This document shows, piece after piece, positions 47,195 through 55,645 of a DNA stretch of 64,000 nucleotides (within the stretch, counting starts at the first letter, position 1; each line of letters opens with the position of its first letter). Under the pieces are notes generated by a model. It was not told where the DNA came from. It did not search any database and saw nothing but the letters and a program-made list of their open reading frames with translations. Source of the stretch: Saprospiraceae bacterium (GTDB lineage Bacteria > Bacteroidota > Bacteroidia > Chitinophagales > Saprospiraceae). The position numbers and the translations under genes are program-made. The DNA is taken from assembly GCA_016712145.1 (NCBI GenBank), contig JADJRO010000001.1, positions 2,170,501 through 2,234,500 of the forward strand, written 5' to 3'.

Positions 47195-47581
47195 ATGTTG
47201 GTTCAAAGACTGCTAAATATATTATTACTTATTAGCTTTTCTTTTTGTTATTTGGAATGGCCGGGTGATCATTCTACCTTTTTCTATCAACTTGAGTTGA
47301 CGATATTGACTAAAGAAGGAGACCTATTAAATACGCTGACCCATCCACTGATTCTAACTGGCATTCTCAGCCAGCTAATTTTGTTGATTTGTATAGTCTA
47401 TCCAAGGCCTTTAAATAAACTCAACGGCATTGGAATTCTTGCCTTGTCTTTGCTGGTGCTCTTTATATTATTGGTGGGACTCTTAGGTATGAATTTTAAA
47501 ATAATTGCTTCCACAATGCCCTTTTTACTACTAGCGGGATATTATTTTATCAAATACAAACCTTTTAGTAAATCTATTTAG
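47195..47581 (+). CDS. Small four-helix membrane protein, unknown
   Basis: 128 residues with four hydrophobic segments: about 5-20 (LLNILLLISFSFCYLEW), 48-67 (PLILTGILSQLILLICIVYP), 75-95 (GIGILALSLLVLFILLVGLL) and 98-115. Short polar loops and a basic tail are present. I do not recognise the family. It stands alone 91 bases after htpG and before a repeat tract. Confidence 0.6.
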   Translation: MLVQRLLNILLLISFSFCYLEWPGDHSTFFYQLELTILTKEGDLLNTLTHPLILTGILSQLILLICIVYPRPLNKLNGIGILALSLLVLFILLVGLLGMNFKIIASTMPFLLLAGYYFIKYKPFSKSI

Positions 47582-47625
47582 ATTTTATGAAGAATATTCG
47601 TATCAATTACAAATAATGAAAGAAT

Positions 47626-47805
47626 TTCGCCACGAATGCACGAATTAAAGACGAATGAAGAAATTATCTTTTGTGTATTCATTCGTGCATTCTTGGCAAT
47701 TCTTCTATTCGTGTTCCCTTCGTGTATTCATTCGTGCATTCGTGGCAATTCTTTTATTCGTATTCCATTCTTGCATTCATTCGTGCATTCGTGGCAATTC
47801 TCTTC
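47626..47805. repeat. CGAATG-type repeat tract
   Basis: The spacer carries the motif ATTCATTCGTGCATTC followed by TTGGCAATTC or GTGGCAATTC three times (near 47678, 47727 and 47778), separated by related TATTCGTGTTCC-type pieces. An inverted copy (GCCACGAATGCACGAAT) stands at about 47629, so the ends can pair. It has no plausible coding content; two overlapping frames exist only because the repeat avoids stops. Confidence 0.8.
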
Positions 47806-47839
47806 TTCTATTCACCGCAACAATTTGTATCAAATTAAA

Positions 47840-47921
47840 GTAGGAGGTAAAGATAAACTATAAGTCTAAGCTTTACCGTCCTCTCACACCACCGTATGTA
47901 CTTACGTGTACGGCGGTTTCC
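47840..47921 (-). ncRNA. Group II intron domains V and VI
   Basis: On the minus strand ACCGCCGTA pairs with TACGGTGGT (47888-47917), forming the domain V hairpin. The linker GTGAGAGG follows, then GGTAAAG/CTTTACC (47846-47877), which closes domain VI. The intron ends TCCTAC. This is the usual catalytic 3' end, just after the maturase stop codon. Confidence 0.75.
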
Positions 47922-49349
47922 TTAAAGTATCTTACGGTGAAGCTTTTCATGGTGTAATGCAAGACTGTAATAGCCATGAACTGCGAACCAATCGTTGTTC
48001 ATTCCAATGTTAAGGGCAGGACTGTTGCTTAAACGCCACCATCCTTTACCACTGAGAGCTGTTCTCCAGCATAATGTTTCCTCAACTCCCAGTTTCCTTA
48101 GCCATCGTACGATTCCTATGCAGCGTTTGCATTGCCTCAATCGAAAGCATTTCAAGCGCCTTCGCAACCAACCATCGATTACTTTGAGCTTCTTTTGCAT
48201 ACTTGCGTATTTGAAGTAGTTAAGCCACCCTTGTAATACTGGTCTAAGTTCGTGTAAAACGCGATCGAATGACACTCCACGGTTACGTCGTGTTATTTTC
48301 TTCACTTTTGATTTTAGCTTTGCTTCGCTTTCTCTGCTTAATCCAACTCTGCCTTGATTTAAAATACTATGTCCCAGAAAGTTTGTTTCATAATATTTTC
48401 TAATTGCACTCTTACTGCGATTTACCTTCAGTTTCATTCTTCCCTCTATGAACTTTGTAATGCTTCTCATTACTCGTTCTGCACTAGTTTTGCTGCCTAC
48501 AAATATTTGCATATCGTCGGCATATCTTACATAGCTTATCTCTCGTCGATTTAGTTCTTGATCTAATTCATCGAGTACTATGTTCGATAACAACGGACTT
48601 AGTGGACTCCCTTGTGGTGTACCTTTTGTCCGTTGTTGCATTAGTCCATCCTGTAGTATCCCTGATTTTAGAAATTCTTTGATTATCCACAACACTCGTT
48701 TATCACTAATTCGTGTGCTTAGTAACCACATTAATCGGTGATGATTTACTTCATCGAAAAAATTTTCCAAATCTATGTCAACTACATGACGCTTTCCTTC
48801 TGTTACATACTTCGCTGCTTTACTTAATGCCTGATGTGCATTTCGTTTTGGCCGGAATCCGTAACTGTTCTCACTGAAACTTGGGTCATACCACTTTTGC
48901 AATTGTTGCGCAATGGCCTGTTGTACTAATCGGTCTCGTACCGTTGGAATTCCCAACTGACGATAGCCTGTCCCTTTGGGTTTGCGAATTTGTACACCTC
49001 GCACTGCTTCCGCTTTGTATTTACAGTCAAGTAGCTCATCTTGTATTGTTTGCAAATTTTCTTACAAACATTTTCTTAGTTCTCCTACTTGCATTCCATC
49101 TACTCCGCCTTTGCCTGCATTGCGTACTACTCGCTTGCACGCTTCTTCTAAATTTAATGGATCTACTATTGCTTCCATTAAATCTTTCGTCTGATGTCGT
49201 TGTTCTTCACACGCAGATAGCCATTGAGGACTTACCTTTCCGCTGCTTTCATACCATACGGGTATGGCCACAGCGAAAAGGCTGTCGCTTATATCACATT
49301 CTTTCTGTCTCGCAGACTTCATCTGGATATTCGACATTTTCCTGTCCAT
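47922..49349 (-). pseudogene. ltrA: Group II intron maturase/reverse transcriptase with in-frame stop
   Basis: Read through a TAA at 49062-49064 the frame gives 475 codons. The N-terminal 95 residues end GGVDGMQVGELRKCL. After the stop the same frame continues ENLQTIQDELLDCKYK and RQLGIPTVRDRLVQQA, then the RT core FSENSYGFRPKRNAHQAL, the catalytic YVRYADDMQIFV, GTPQGSPLSPLLSNIVLDEL, and the maturase (GIIM) domain QGWLNYFKYASMQKKLKVID to KGWWRLSNSPALNIGMNN. No HNH endonuclease domain follows. The frame is intact on both sides, so it is a single nonsense change (for example AAA or TAT to TAA). Loss of the N-terminal RT finger should disable it. Confidence 0.88.
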
Positions 49350-49610
49350 TTAATCTTTCGATTTTAGCTTTTACTACCTAAAAAAAAAAAACTTCATCAA
49401 CTTTAAGGATTCAGTCCTTCCCTCCATTTCCATTACAGAAACTTCTTTGGTACTATGACCTCTGCTGACTTCTGTTTAGATGCTTTGCTATTCCAGTTCG
49501 CTCGTCTTCGCCTCCGCTTTTCTTCACAGATCTCCTATGGTAAACTCATTACTCTTTCCTTGTAATCCACAGAATTTACTACTGCTGTTTACGTCCAACT
49601 ATTTGGCTTC

Positions 49611-49639
49611 TGTCTTAGCCCCCTAAAAGACTGGACAAA
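49611..49639 (+). repeat. Left terminal inverted repeat of the IS element
   Basis: Reads TGTCTTAGCCCCC, then ACTGGAC. It matches the right end at most of 29 positions when one end is reverse-complemented. Confidence 0.85.
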
Positions 49640-49677
49640 TATTGAAAATCAATTTAGTCACAGTAATTTTAGGAAAA

Positions 49678-49995
49678 ATGACAAAACAAAGAAGACAATT
49701 TACTCCGGAAGAGAAGCATAGTATCTTACAGGAGGCAGAGCGTTTAGGCCACACAGAGACTTGTAGAAAATACAGTCTGTCGTCGTCCTTAATTTATAAT
49801 TGGAGGCGTAAATATTTAGCAAAGGGAAAGGAAGGCTTAAAATCTGAATACAGACGGGTAGATCCACAGGTACGTCTATTAGAGGAAGAAAATGCAAAAC
49901 TTAAGCGGATCATTGGTAACCAAGCCCTTGAGCTGGAATTTAAAACAGAGCTTTTAAAAAAAAGCGATGCCCATTATCACATAGAAAGGAAATGA
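49678..49995 (+). CDS. IS3-family transposase OrfA
   Basis: 105 residues from the ATG at 49678 (MTKQRRQFTPEEKHSILQEA). A helix-turn-helix (GHTETCRKYSLSSSLIYNWR) binds the element ends, and a leucine-zipper-like helix follows (VRLLEEENAKLKRIIGNQAL). Its stop overlaps the OrfB start (ATGA). A run of eight A near 49958 in TTTTAAAAAAAAGCG could be a programmed frameshift site giving the OrfAB fusion transposase, as in other IS3 members. Confidence 0.92.
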   Translation: MTKQRRQFTPEEKHSILQEAERLGHTETCRKYSLSSSLIYNWRRKYLAKGKEGLKSEYRRVDPQVRLLEEENAKLKRIIGNQALELEFKTELLKKSDAHYHIERK

Positions 49996-51047
49996 TAATT
50001 AGGTATAAAGCACGAACAAGTGTTGAAAATCTTTGCAAATGGGCTGAAGTGGCAAAGAGTAGTCAATACTATAAAGCTCATCCGAGTCCAAGAGGAATGA
50101 AACCTAGCACCCACACACCAATTGGTAAATGTGGGATGGTAGAGAACACATTAGTTGTTGATCAAATACGTGCAATTCTTTCAATGGATTATTGCGTTTA
50201 TGGTTATGCAAAAATGACTTGTGAACTTCGAGATTTAGAATATCTGATTAATAAGAAGAAGGTTTATCGTTTGATGAAAGTGAATCATTTATTGAGTGGC
50301 AAAAGAATAAGCGTACAAGGAAAACGAAAATGGGTGAAGCACCGTCGGATCGATGCAAAAAGGCCTATGGAATATCTATGTCTTGATATAAAATATGTTT
50401 GGGTCCAAGGAGATAAACGCTGGTATTATCAACTTGCAATAATGGATGTATTCAGCAGAAGAATTTTATGCTGGATCTTTAAACCCAGTGTCAGGCAAAC
50501 AGATGTTGTCGCATTGATGAGATGGTTGGATTTACGCTTTGGATTGAAAGGAGTTATCATACGTAATGATAATGGCTCACAGTTTTTAGCAAACAGCGTA
50601 CGCCAAACATTAAAAGAATTGGAAGCAAAACAGGAATTCACACATGTATCAACACCAGAAGAGAATGCATACATCGAAGCATTTCATTCAATTGAGCAAA
50701 CCGAATTGATCGACAGATTTATATTTTCAAGTTATTACGATGCAAGACAACATATCCAAAAATACATGTACTGGTACAATTATAAAAGAAAACATGGCGC
50801 AATTGGAAATATAACTCCGATGCAAAAATGGGAACAAGGTTTATCCTGTTCACCTGTTAGGCAATCATTTGAGCCGGCTTCGGTGGACATGTCAAGGTCG
50901 GACAGCGAAGGCTTGCGCAATGAGTCCGCTCCGTTTAACCTTGACTTGTTCAACGAAACGGCCTATCTTCGCCTGGCAGGTGATCAGGATAATGATGATT
51001 TAGTACAAAACTGTTTTAGAAATTCCGTCCAGTTAATTGGGGGTTAA
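49992..51047 (+). CDS. IS3-family transposase OrfB (DDE integrase core)
   Basis: 351 residues. An HTH_21-like N-terminal part (MDYCVYGYAKMTCELRD, KKKVYRLMKVNHLLSG) is followed by the rve integrase core with the catalytic triad: Asp in LCLDIKYVW, Asp in IIRNDNGSQF and Glu in ENAYIEAFHS (D-D-35-E spacing). The conserved YNYKRKHGAIGNITP box is at the C-terminus. The last codons and the stop lie in the right inverted repeat. The C-terminal 80 residues after the core (SCSPVRQSFEPASVDMSRSD onward) are unusually long and are not family-typical. Confidence 0.93.
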   Translation: MIIRYKARTSVENLCKWAEVAKSSQYYKAHPSPRGMKPSTHTPIGKCGMVENTLVVDQIRAILSMDYCVYGYAKMTCELRDLEYLINKKKVYRLMKVNHLLSGKRISVQGKRKWVKHRRIDAKRPMEYLCLDIKYVWVQGDKRWYYQLAIMDVFSRRILCWIFKPSVRQTDVVALMRWLDLRFGLKGVIIRNDNGSQFLANSVRQTLKELEAKQEFTHVSTPEENAYIEAFHSIEQTELIDRFIFSSYYDARQHIQKYMYWYNYKRKHGAIGNITPMQKWEQGLSCSPVRQSFEPASVDMSRSDSEGLRNESAPFNLDLFNETAYLRLAGDQDNDDLVQNCFRNSVQLIGG

Positions 51048-51051
51048 GACA
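51023..51051 (-). repeat. Right terminal inverted repeat of the IS element
   Basis: On the minus strand it reads TGTCTTAACCCCC, then ACTGGAC, the partner of the left end at 49611. The OrfB stop codon lies inside it. Confidence 0.85.
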
Positions 51052-51243
51052 CTTCGCAGTCTAATGCCCACTTACCATCAGCATAAGCCTTGTATTCTGT
51101 TTCTGTTCGTTGGATCACAATTTTATCCGCCACTTCCTTCAGATTCTGTCTCACGACAAACACCCTTGTTTTGGATTAACGATTCCCGTTGGATGGCTCG
51201 TTCGGGACTTTCACCCTAAAGATTAATGGTATGCATAGCGCAC
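51052..51243 (-). ncRNA. 5' ribozyme segment of the group II intron
   Basis: The minus strand starts GTGCGCTATGC and contains AGGGTGAAAGTCCCGAAC, GGAATCGTTAATCC, AACAAGGGTGTTTGTCGTGA and CAGAATCTGAAGGAAG, all typical of the domain I text of bacterial group II introns. It is separated from the rest of the intron by the IS element; its last bases GAAG and the first bases after the IS are the duplicated target. Confidence 0.8.
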
Positions 51244-51245
51244 AT

Positions 51246-51278
51246 AAAAAAGGGGATCCCGTTTCCGGAATCCCCTTT
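51246..51278 (-). terminator. Terminator of the lipoprotein gene and intron target
   Basis: GGGGATTCCGG / CCGGGATCCCC-type stem (one internal mismatch) with a short loop and six T on the minus strand, 36 bases after the stop at 51314. The group II intron begins 3 bases beyond the T run. Confidence 0.85.
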
Positions 51279-51313
51279 GATTTATCTATTTCGATTTATT
51301 ATTCCTGGTGAAA

Positions 51314-51847
51314 TTACTTCACCATAGCTTTTTGCTTATACATTTCGTAAGCAGCCATTGCAGCAGCTTTTGTAGCATCTAATTTAGATTTCCATCCATC
51401 TGCTTTTGTAGAAGCATCCATAACAGCTGTTTTAAGTTCGTTTACCTGAGCCATTACATCGCCTTCTAATTTTCCAGAAGCCAAGCCTTCTTTCAAAGCA
51501 GCTAATTTGGTAGACATTTCCTGCCAGCTACCAGCAAAAGAAGTAACTTCAGAAGCCATTCCACCGATCATTTCAGTTTGTGACATAAATGCAGTTTTCA
51601 TAGAGTCTAAGGAAGCTGTCATTTCAGGTTTCATCTTAGCAGCTATTTTTGGATCTACCATTAAACTATCTTTTAAAGAAGCCAATGAAGATTGTGCAGC
51701 GCCTAACATCGTTCCAACTTCTGTAACAGCAGTTGTAGCTTTTTCCCAATCAGCAGATAATGCTTCAATAGGAGCACGGAATTGCTCTACATTTTTACAG
51801 GAAACTAAAAATAATACCGGGGTAATAATTGCAATTAATTTTTTCAT
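51314..51847 (-). CDS. Helical lipoprotein, unknown
   Basis: 177 residues with a lipobox (MKKLIAIITPVLFLVSCKN, lipid Cys 17). The mature part is almost all amphipathic helix, rich in Ala, Met and Lys (KATTAVTEVGTMLGAAQSSL, MKPEMTASLDSMKTAFMSQT, AAMAAYEMYKQKAMVK), so it probably forms a periplasmic coiled-coil bundle. I do not recognise the family. It is single, with its own terminator. Abundant alternation of small and charged residues recalls Lpp-like spacer proteins, but that is only a resemblance. Confidence 0.75.
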   Translation of the reverse strand: MKKLIAIITPVLFLVSCKNVEQFRAPIEALSADWEKATTAVTEVGTMLGAAQSSLASLKDSLMVDPKIAAKMKPEMTASLDSMKTAFMSQTEMIGGMASEVTSFAGSWQEMSTKLAALKEGLASGKLEGDVMAQVNELKTAVMDASTKADGWKSKLDATKAAAMAAYEMYKQKAMVK

Positions 51848-51971
51848 TTTGTATTGTGTTTAATTTTGAGGCCACAAAATTAGTTTTTTCTTATCTGATC
51901 AATGTTAAATGCTTTTAAGATTTGGCAAATGGAACGTTAATAAATCTGGAAACTTAAAAAACAAATACGGA

Positions 51972-52655
51972 TTATTTTAATATGAATGCTTGTAGATATC
52001 GATCAATATAGGCATCCAGTTCCTTGCTCTTATATTGGACAATGAATCGTGGATGAGGCAGTGGCTGGATTTCCCCAAACCATTGCTTCGATTTATTCAT
52101 TTCGTTTAAGAATTGATAATTTTTGCCCTCTCCTAAACAAAAAACTTTATTCCTTTTAAGGTCTAGGTTCAGAAGGCGTTCTAATTGAAACAGCATGTAT
52201 GGTTTTAAACGAGTCAGTAGGTTTTTTTCATCGTAATAATTGTAATTTTTACCATTTTTTACAAACCCAATTGGAGATGTTGAACTAATAAAAAAGTCGG
52301 AATAAAATAATTCCACACCGCCATATGCTTCAATCATTTTATAAATAAATACCGAAGAAGGTTCATAGGATTTTAATTGATTTTGAATTCCACAATCCTC
52401 GAATAAACGTTTTGCATCGGTAAATGGAATGCCGGTCGAGCCCGCACCCAGGCGACCTGGATTAATTCCAAGAATCAATGATCTCGTATTATTATTTGAA
52501 TAAAATTTATTGTAAAACTGTTTTGCCAATTCCAACACTTCTTCTTGATTGTATGGGAGCAATGGAAGAATTCCATCCGGAAGTTCAGGTAATTGGTGTT
52601 CAAAACCCTTAATATATTCAAGTAGCTTTTCTAGAAAAGAAGTCTGATTATGCAA
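51972..52655 (-). CDS. Uracil-DNA-glycosylase-superfamily protein, SMUG2/DUF4918-like
   Basis: 227 residues. The active-site motif LILGINPGRLGAGSTGIPFTD (residues about 60-80) is that of the SMUG2/DUF4918 branch of uracil-DNA glycosylases, and the C-terminal DNA-contact motif reads LPHPRFIVQYK. Such enzymes remove uracil or related damaged bases in base-excision repair. The start is a TTG 3 bases after the thrS stop; no in-frame ATG exists before the conserved region, so the TTG is likely real and expression depends on thrS translation. Confidence 0.85.
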   Translation of the reverse strand: MHNQTSFLEKLLEYIKGFEHQLPELPDGILPLLPYNQEEVLELAKQFYNKFYSNNNTRSLILGINPGRLGAGSTGIPFTDAKRLFEDCGIQNQLKSYEPSSVFIYKMIEAYGGVELFYSDFFISSTSPIGFVKNGKNYNYYDEKNLLTRLKPYMLFQLERLLNLDLKRNKVFCLGEGKNYQFLNEMNKSKQWFGEIQPLPHPRFIVQYKSKELDAYIDRYLQAFILK

Positions 52656-52658
52656 ACA

Positions 52659-54578
52659 CTATAAATTGGAATGTAGCAAGGCAATAAATTCGTCCAAAGT
52701 GCTTGCACCCTGATCCCCTGAACCTTGACGACGTATAGATACATTTTGTTGATCCACTTCTTTTTCTCCAATAATCAACATGTAAGGCACCTTTTTTAAT
52801 TCTGTATCGCGAATTTTTTTGCCAATTGATTCCACACGATCATCAATAAATCCGCGGAAACCAGCTGCTTCTAATTTTAATTGGAGCGTATTGGAATAAT
52901 CAAGATATTTATCGCTTACTGGTAAAATTGCAAATTGATCCGGAGTCAACCATAATGGAAATTTACCTGCACAATGTTCGGTGAGTACGCCTATAAAACG
53001 TTCCATCGAACCAAAGGGGGCTCTATGAATCATTACCGGACGATGTTTTGCATTGTCTGCACCAATGTATTCAAGTTGAAAGCGTTCCGGTAAATTGTAA
53101 TCTACTTGAATGGTACCCAATTGCCAGGAACGACCCAAAGCATCTTTAACCATAAAATCCAATTTAGGTCCATAGAATGCAGCTTCACCCAATTCGGTGG
53201 TCGTTACCAGATCCACTTCTTTTGTTGCATCGATAATTGCTTGTTCGGCTTTAACCCAGTTTTCTTCTGAGCCAATATATTTTTCTTTATTTTCAGGATC
53301 TCTTAAGGAGATCTGAGCAGTAAAATGATCGAATCCCAATTTTTTAATAACCAACATGGTCAAGTCCAACACATTTAAAAATTCATTTTTGACTTGTTCC
53401 GGTGTACAAAAAATATGTGCATCATCTTGAGTAAACGAACGCACTCGGGTCAATCCATGCAGCTCTCCACTTTGTTCGTAGCGATATACTGTTCCAAATT
53501 CTGCAATTCGCAAAGGCAAATCACGGTATGATCTGGGTTTATGACCATAAATTTCGCAGTGATGCGGACAGTTCATAGGTTTCAATAAAAACTCTTCACC
53601 TTCACGTGGTGTATGAATCGGTTGAAATGAATCCTGTCCGTATTTTTCCCAATGGCCGCTGGTTTGATATAATGACTTATGTCCGATATGTGGTGTAATT
53701 ACCGGAGTATATCCACGTTTAATTTGTTCTTGTTTTAAAAAATCTTCCAGTCGTTGACGCAAGGCAGTTCCTTTTGGTAACCAGATCGGTAAACCGGCTC
53801 CCACTTTTTCAGAAAACATAAACAACTCCAATTCCTGTCCCAATTTTCTGTGATCCCGCTTTTTGGCTTCTTCCAATAAAATCAAATAGTCCTCCAGTTC
53901 CTTAGCTTTTGGAAAACTGATTCCATAAATGCGTGTAAGTTGTTTGCGTTTTTCATCTCCTCTCCAATAAGCACCTGCGATGCTTGTCAATTTGATGGCT
54001 TTAACAAATCCTGTATTTGGAATGTGAGGACCTTTGCAGAGATCTGTAAAATTGCCCTGATGATAAAATGTGATGTTTCCATCTTGCAACTCGTTAATTA
54101 ATTCGAGTTTATATTCATCTCCTTTATCTTTAAAATAGTTGAGTGCATATTCTTTAGAAACCGATTCTCGTTTATAGGGATTGGCCTGGCGAGCCAGTTC
54201 GATAATTTTTTGTTCGATTTTTAAAAGATCATTAGCAGAAATTACCTGATCTCCAGGATCTACATCATAATAAAAACCTTGTTCGATTGGTGGACCGATA
54301 CCAAATTTGATTCCGGGAAAAAACGTTTCCAAAGCTTCAGCCATCAGATGCGCCGAAGAATGCCAAAAGGTGGATTTGCCTTCTTTATCAGACCAGGTTA
54401 ATAATTGAAGGGATGCATTGGAATCAATGGGGCGATCTGCATCGACAACGACACCATTTACTTTTGCTGCCAAAACATTGCGAGCCAAGCCTTCACTGAT
54501 AGACTTTGCAATTTCTAAAGCTGTAGTATTTACAGGGTATTCTTGTTTTCTTCCGTCCGGAAAGCTAATCTGGATCAT
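52659..54578 (-). CDS. thrS: Threonyl-tRNA synthetase
   Basis: 639 residues from the ATG at 54578 (MIQISFPDGRKQEYPVNTTA). The TGS domain (1-60), editing domain with HSSAHLMAEALE, class II catalytic core with PMNCPHHCEIY, RIAEFGTVYRYEQSGELHGL and VRSFTQDDAHIFC, and a C-terminal anticodon-binding domain (QFAILPVSDKYLDYSNTLQL) are all present. The enzyme charges tRNA-Thr and edits Ser-tRNA-Thr. It is the first gene of a two-gene unit with the glycosylase. Normally infC follows thrS in many bacteria; here it does not. Confidence 0.97.
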   Translation of the reverse strand: MIQISFPDGRKQEYPVNTTALEIAKSISEGLARNVLAAKVNGVVVDADRPIDSNASLQLLTWSDKEGKSTFWHSSAHLMAEALETFFPGIKFGIGPPIEQGFYYDVDPGDQVISANDLLKIEQKIIELARQANPYKRESVSKEYALNYFKDKGDEYKLELINELQDGNITFYHQGNFTDLCKGPHIPNTGFVKAIKLTSIAGAYWRGDEKRKQLTRIYGISFPKAKELEDYLILLEEAKKRDHRKLGQELELFMFSEKVGAGLPIWLPKGTALRQRLEDFLKQEQIKRGYTPVITPHIGHKSLYQTSGHWEKYGQDSFQPIHTPREGEEFLLKPMNCPHHCEIYGHKPRSYRDLPLRIAEFGTVYRYEQSGELHGLTRVRSFTQDDAHIFCTPEQVKNEFLNVLDLTMLVIKKLGFDHFTAQISLRDPENKEKYIGSEENWVKAEQAIIDATKEVDLVTTTELGEAAFYGPKLDFMVKDALGRSWQLGTIQVDYNLPERFQLEYIGADNAKHRPVMIHRAPFGSMERFIGVLTEHCAGKFPLWLTPDQFAILPVSDKYLDYSNTLQLKLEAAGFRGFIDDRVESIGKKIRDTELKKVPYMLIIGEKEVDQQNVSIRRQGSGDQGASTLDEFIALLHSNL

Positions 54579-54680
54579 CACACTAAATTTCAAAAGCCAA
54601 AGTTAAGGCTTTTAAAGAGATTTAATATTTGATATTAATTTAATATGTATTAAATTAATTATCTGCTATTTGTATAATAT

Positions 54681-54881
54681 TTAAACCACCTCAAAGCTCA
54701 GCTTGAGGCTGACGCGGTATTCTTTAACTTTCCCCTTATCGACGACTACAGATTGGTCCTGTACCCAGGCAGAGCGAATGTTTTTAAGTGTTTTGGATGC
54801 TTTTGCGATTCCGGTTTCGGTAGCATCTTCCCAGGATTTTTTGGAAGAGGACATGATTTCGATAACTTTTAATACAGCCAT
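54681..54881 (-). CDS. Dodecin-family flavin-binding protein
   Basis: 66 residues, the normal dodecin size. The sequence MAVLKVIEIMSSSKKSWEDA, ATKTL-type helix (AKASKTLKNIRSAWVQDQSV) and the strand YRVSLKLSFEVV match the dodecamer family that stores flavin. The flavin-stacking Trp appears in the IRSAWVQDQ segment. A lone gene downstream of nothing obvious, 102 bases from thrS on the same strand. Confidence 0.92.
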   Translation of the reverse strand: MAVLKVIEIMSSSKKSWEDATETGIAKASKTLKNIRSAWVQDQSVVVDKGKVKEYRVSLKLSFEVV

Positions 54882-55037
54882 ATGATGGGTTCTTTTTAAA
54901 AATAAATTGAATACTATCTATTTATAACAATTCCTGAGCTAAAATGATTCCATATTTTAGAATAAATCAAACAAATTGGTTTATCTTGCTATAAGAATCA
55001 TCCTAAATCCAAATTTTTAACTATTAAATGGCTTGCG

Positions 55038-55568
55038 ATGAATTTTAAATCTTCTCTTCATTTTATGCTTGTTTCTTTGTTTTGTTTTCAATGTGATGAA
55101 AATGATGCAAAATGCGATGCATCCAAACACAAGAATAACACCTATGAAATCACTGCACCTGTGAATGCGCATGCAGGCGGATTGACTTACGATACCTATG
55201 TAACCGGAAACACCCGAGTCTATAAATGGTATCGGACCACCACGGATGTTTGCATTTACGATTTAATTCAGGTTAATGTCGCCGTAAAAACCTTTGATCC
55301 CTATAATCCTGCGGAGTTTTCAATACTTGCCAAAGAAGAACATAATATTCCGATTACTACTACGCCAATTCCCCTTTTCGATGATAATTCCTTATTGATT
55401 GGAACCGCTACAGTAAATTTATTGCCATCCTTTGTAGTTGGAAACGGATCGTTTGATTCTGTCGTAGAAATCAGTTTTCCTACCAGCGGCAATGCAGATC
55501 AGGATGTACTTTTTCTATTATCTAAAATAAAGTATATAAAATTTATATTGAAGTATTCGGGGAATTGA
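55038..55568 (+). CDS. Probable lipoprotein, unknown
   Basis: 176 residues with an N-terminal hydrophobic stretch ending in Cys (FMLVSLFCFQC), a possible lipobox of relaxed form. The mature part is beta-rich (ITAPVNAHAGGLTYDTYVTG, VYKWYRTTTDVCIYDLIQVN, EISFPTSGNADQDVLFLLSK), compatible with a small Ig-like fold with two further Cys near the N-terminus. No family is recognised. It is the only plus-strand gene between 47.6 and 63.8 kb besides the IS genes. Confidence 0.6.
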   Translation: MNFKSSLHFMLVSLFCFQCDENDAKCDASKHKNNTYEITAPVNAHAGGLTYDTYVTGNTRVYKWYRTTTDVCIYDLIQVNVAVKTFDPYNPAEFSILAKEEHNIPITTTPIPLFDDNSLLIGTATVNLLPSFVVGNGSFDSVVEISFPTSGNADQDVLFLLSKIKYIKFILKYSGN

Positions 55569-55645
55569 GTTGGATCATGAGATAAAGCAACCAATTGTTT
55601 GTATTCTTAAAATTTCTAACATTACCTATTTTTTATCAAAAATAC

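Larger units (their letters stand above)
49611..51051 (+). mobile_element. Complete IS3-family insertion sequence
   Basis: A 1441-bp element with imperfect terminal inverted repeats of about 29 bases that begin TGTCTTA and end TAAGACA. It is flanked by the 4-base direct repeat CTTC (49607-49610 and 51052-51055), a normal IS3 target duplication. It carries the two usual overlapping reading frames. It lies inside the 5' ribozyme domains of a group II intron, oriented opposite to it. The frames and ends are intact, so the element may be mobile. Confidence 0.93.
47840..51243 (-). mobile_element. Group II intron, split by an IS3-family element
   Basis: The intron reads on the minus strand. Its 5' end is GTGCGC at 51243, followed by ribozyme text typical of bacterial introns (AGGGTGAAAGTCCCGAAC, then AATCTGAAGGAAGTGGCGG). 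Its 3' end is CCTCCTAC at 47840 after domains V and VI. The maturase gene sits in between. Taking out the IS element (1441 bases plus one 4-base duplication) leaves about 1.96 kb, a normal intron size. The 5' exon is the terminator hairpin and T run of the lipoprotein gene at 51314, the habit of class C introns. The maturase lacks an endonuclease domain, which also fits class C. The split ribozyme and broken maturase suggest it is inactive. Confidence 0.85.

Noticed and set aside
47636..47863. Two overlapping plus-strand frames in the CGAATG repeat tract
   Set aside because: The peptides only repeat the repeat unit (SFVHSWQF-like) and have no independent support.
48881..49381. 166-codon plus-strand frame opposite the maturase
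   Set aside because: It mirrors the reverse-transcriptase gene, which has clear family motifs on the minus strand.
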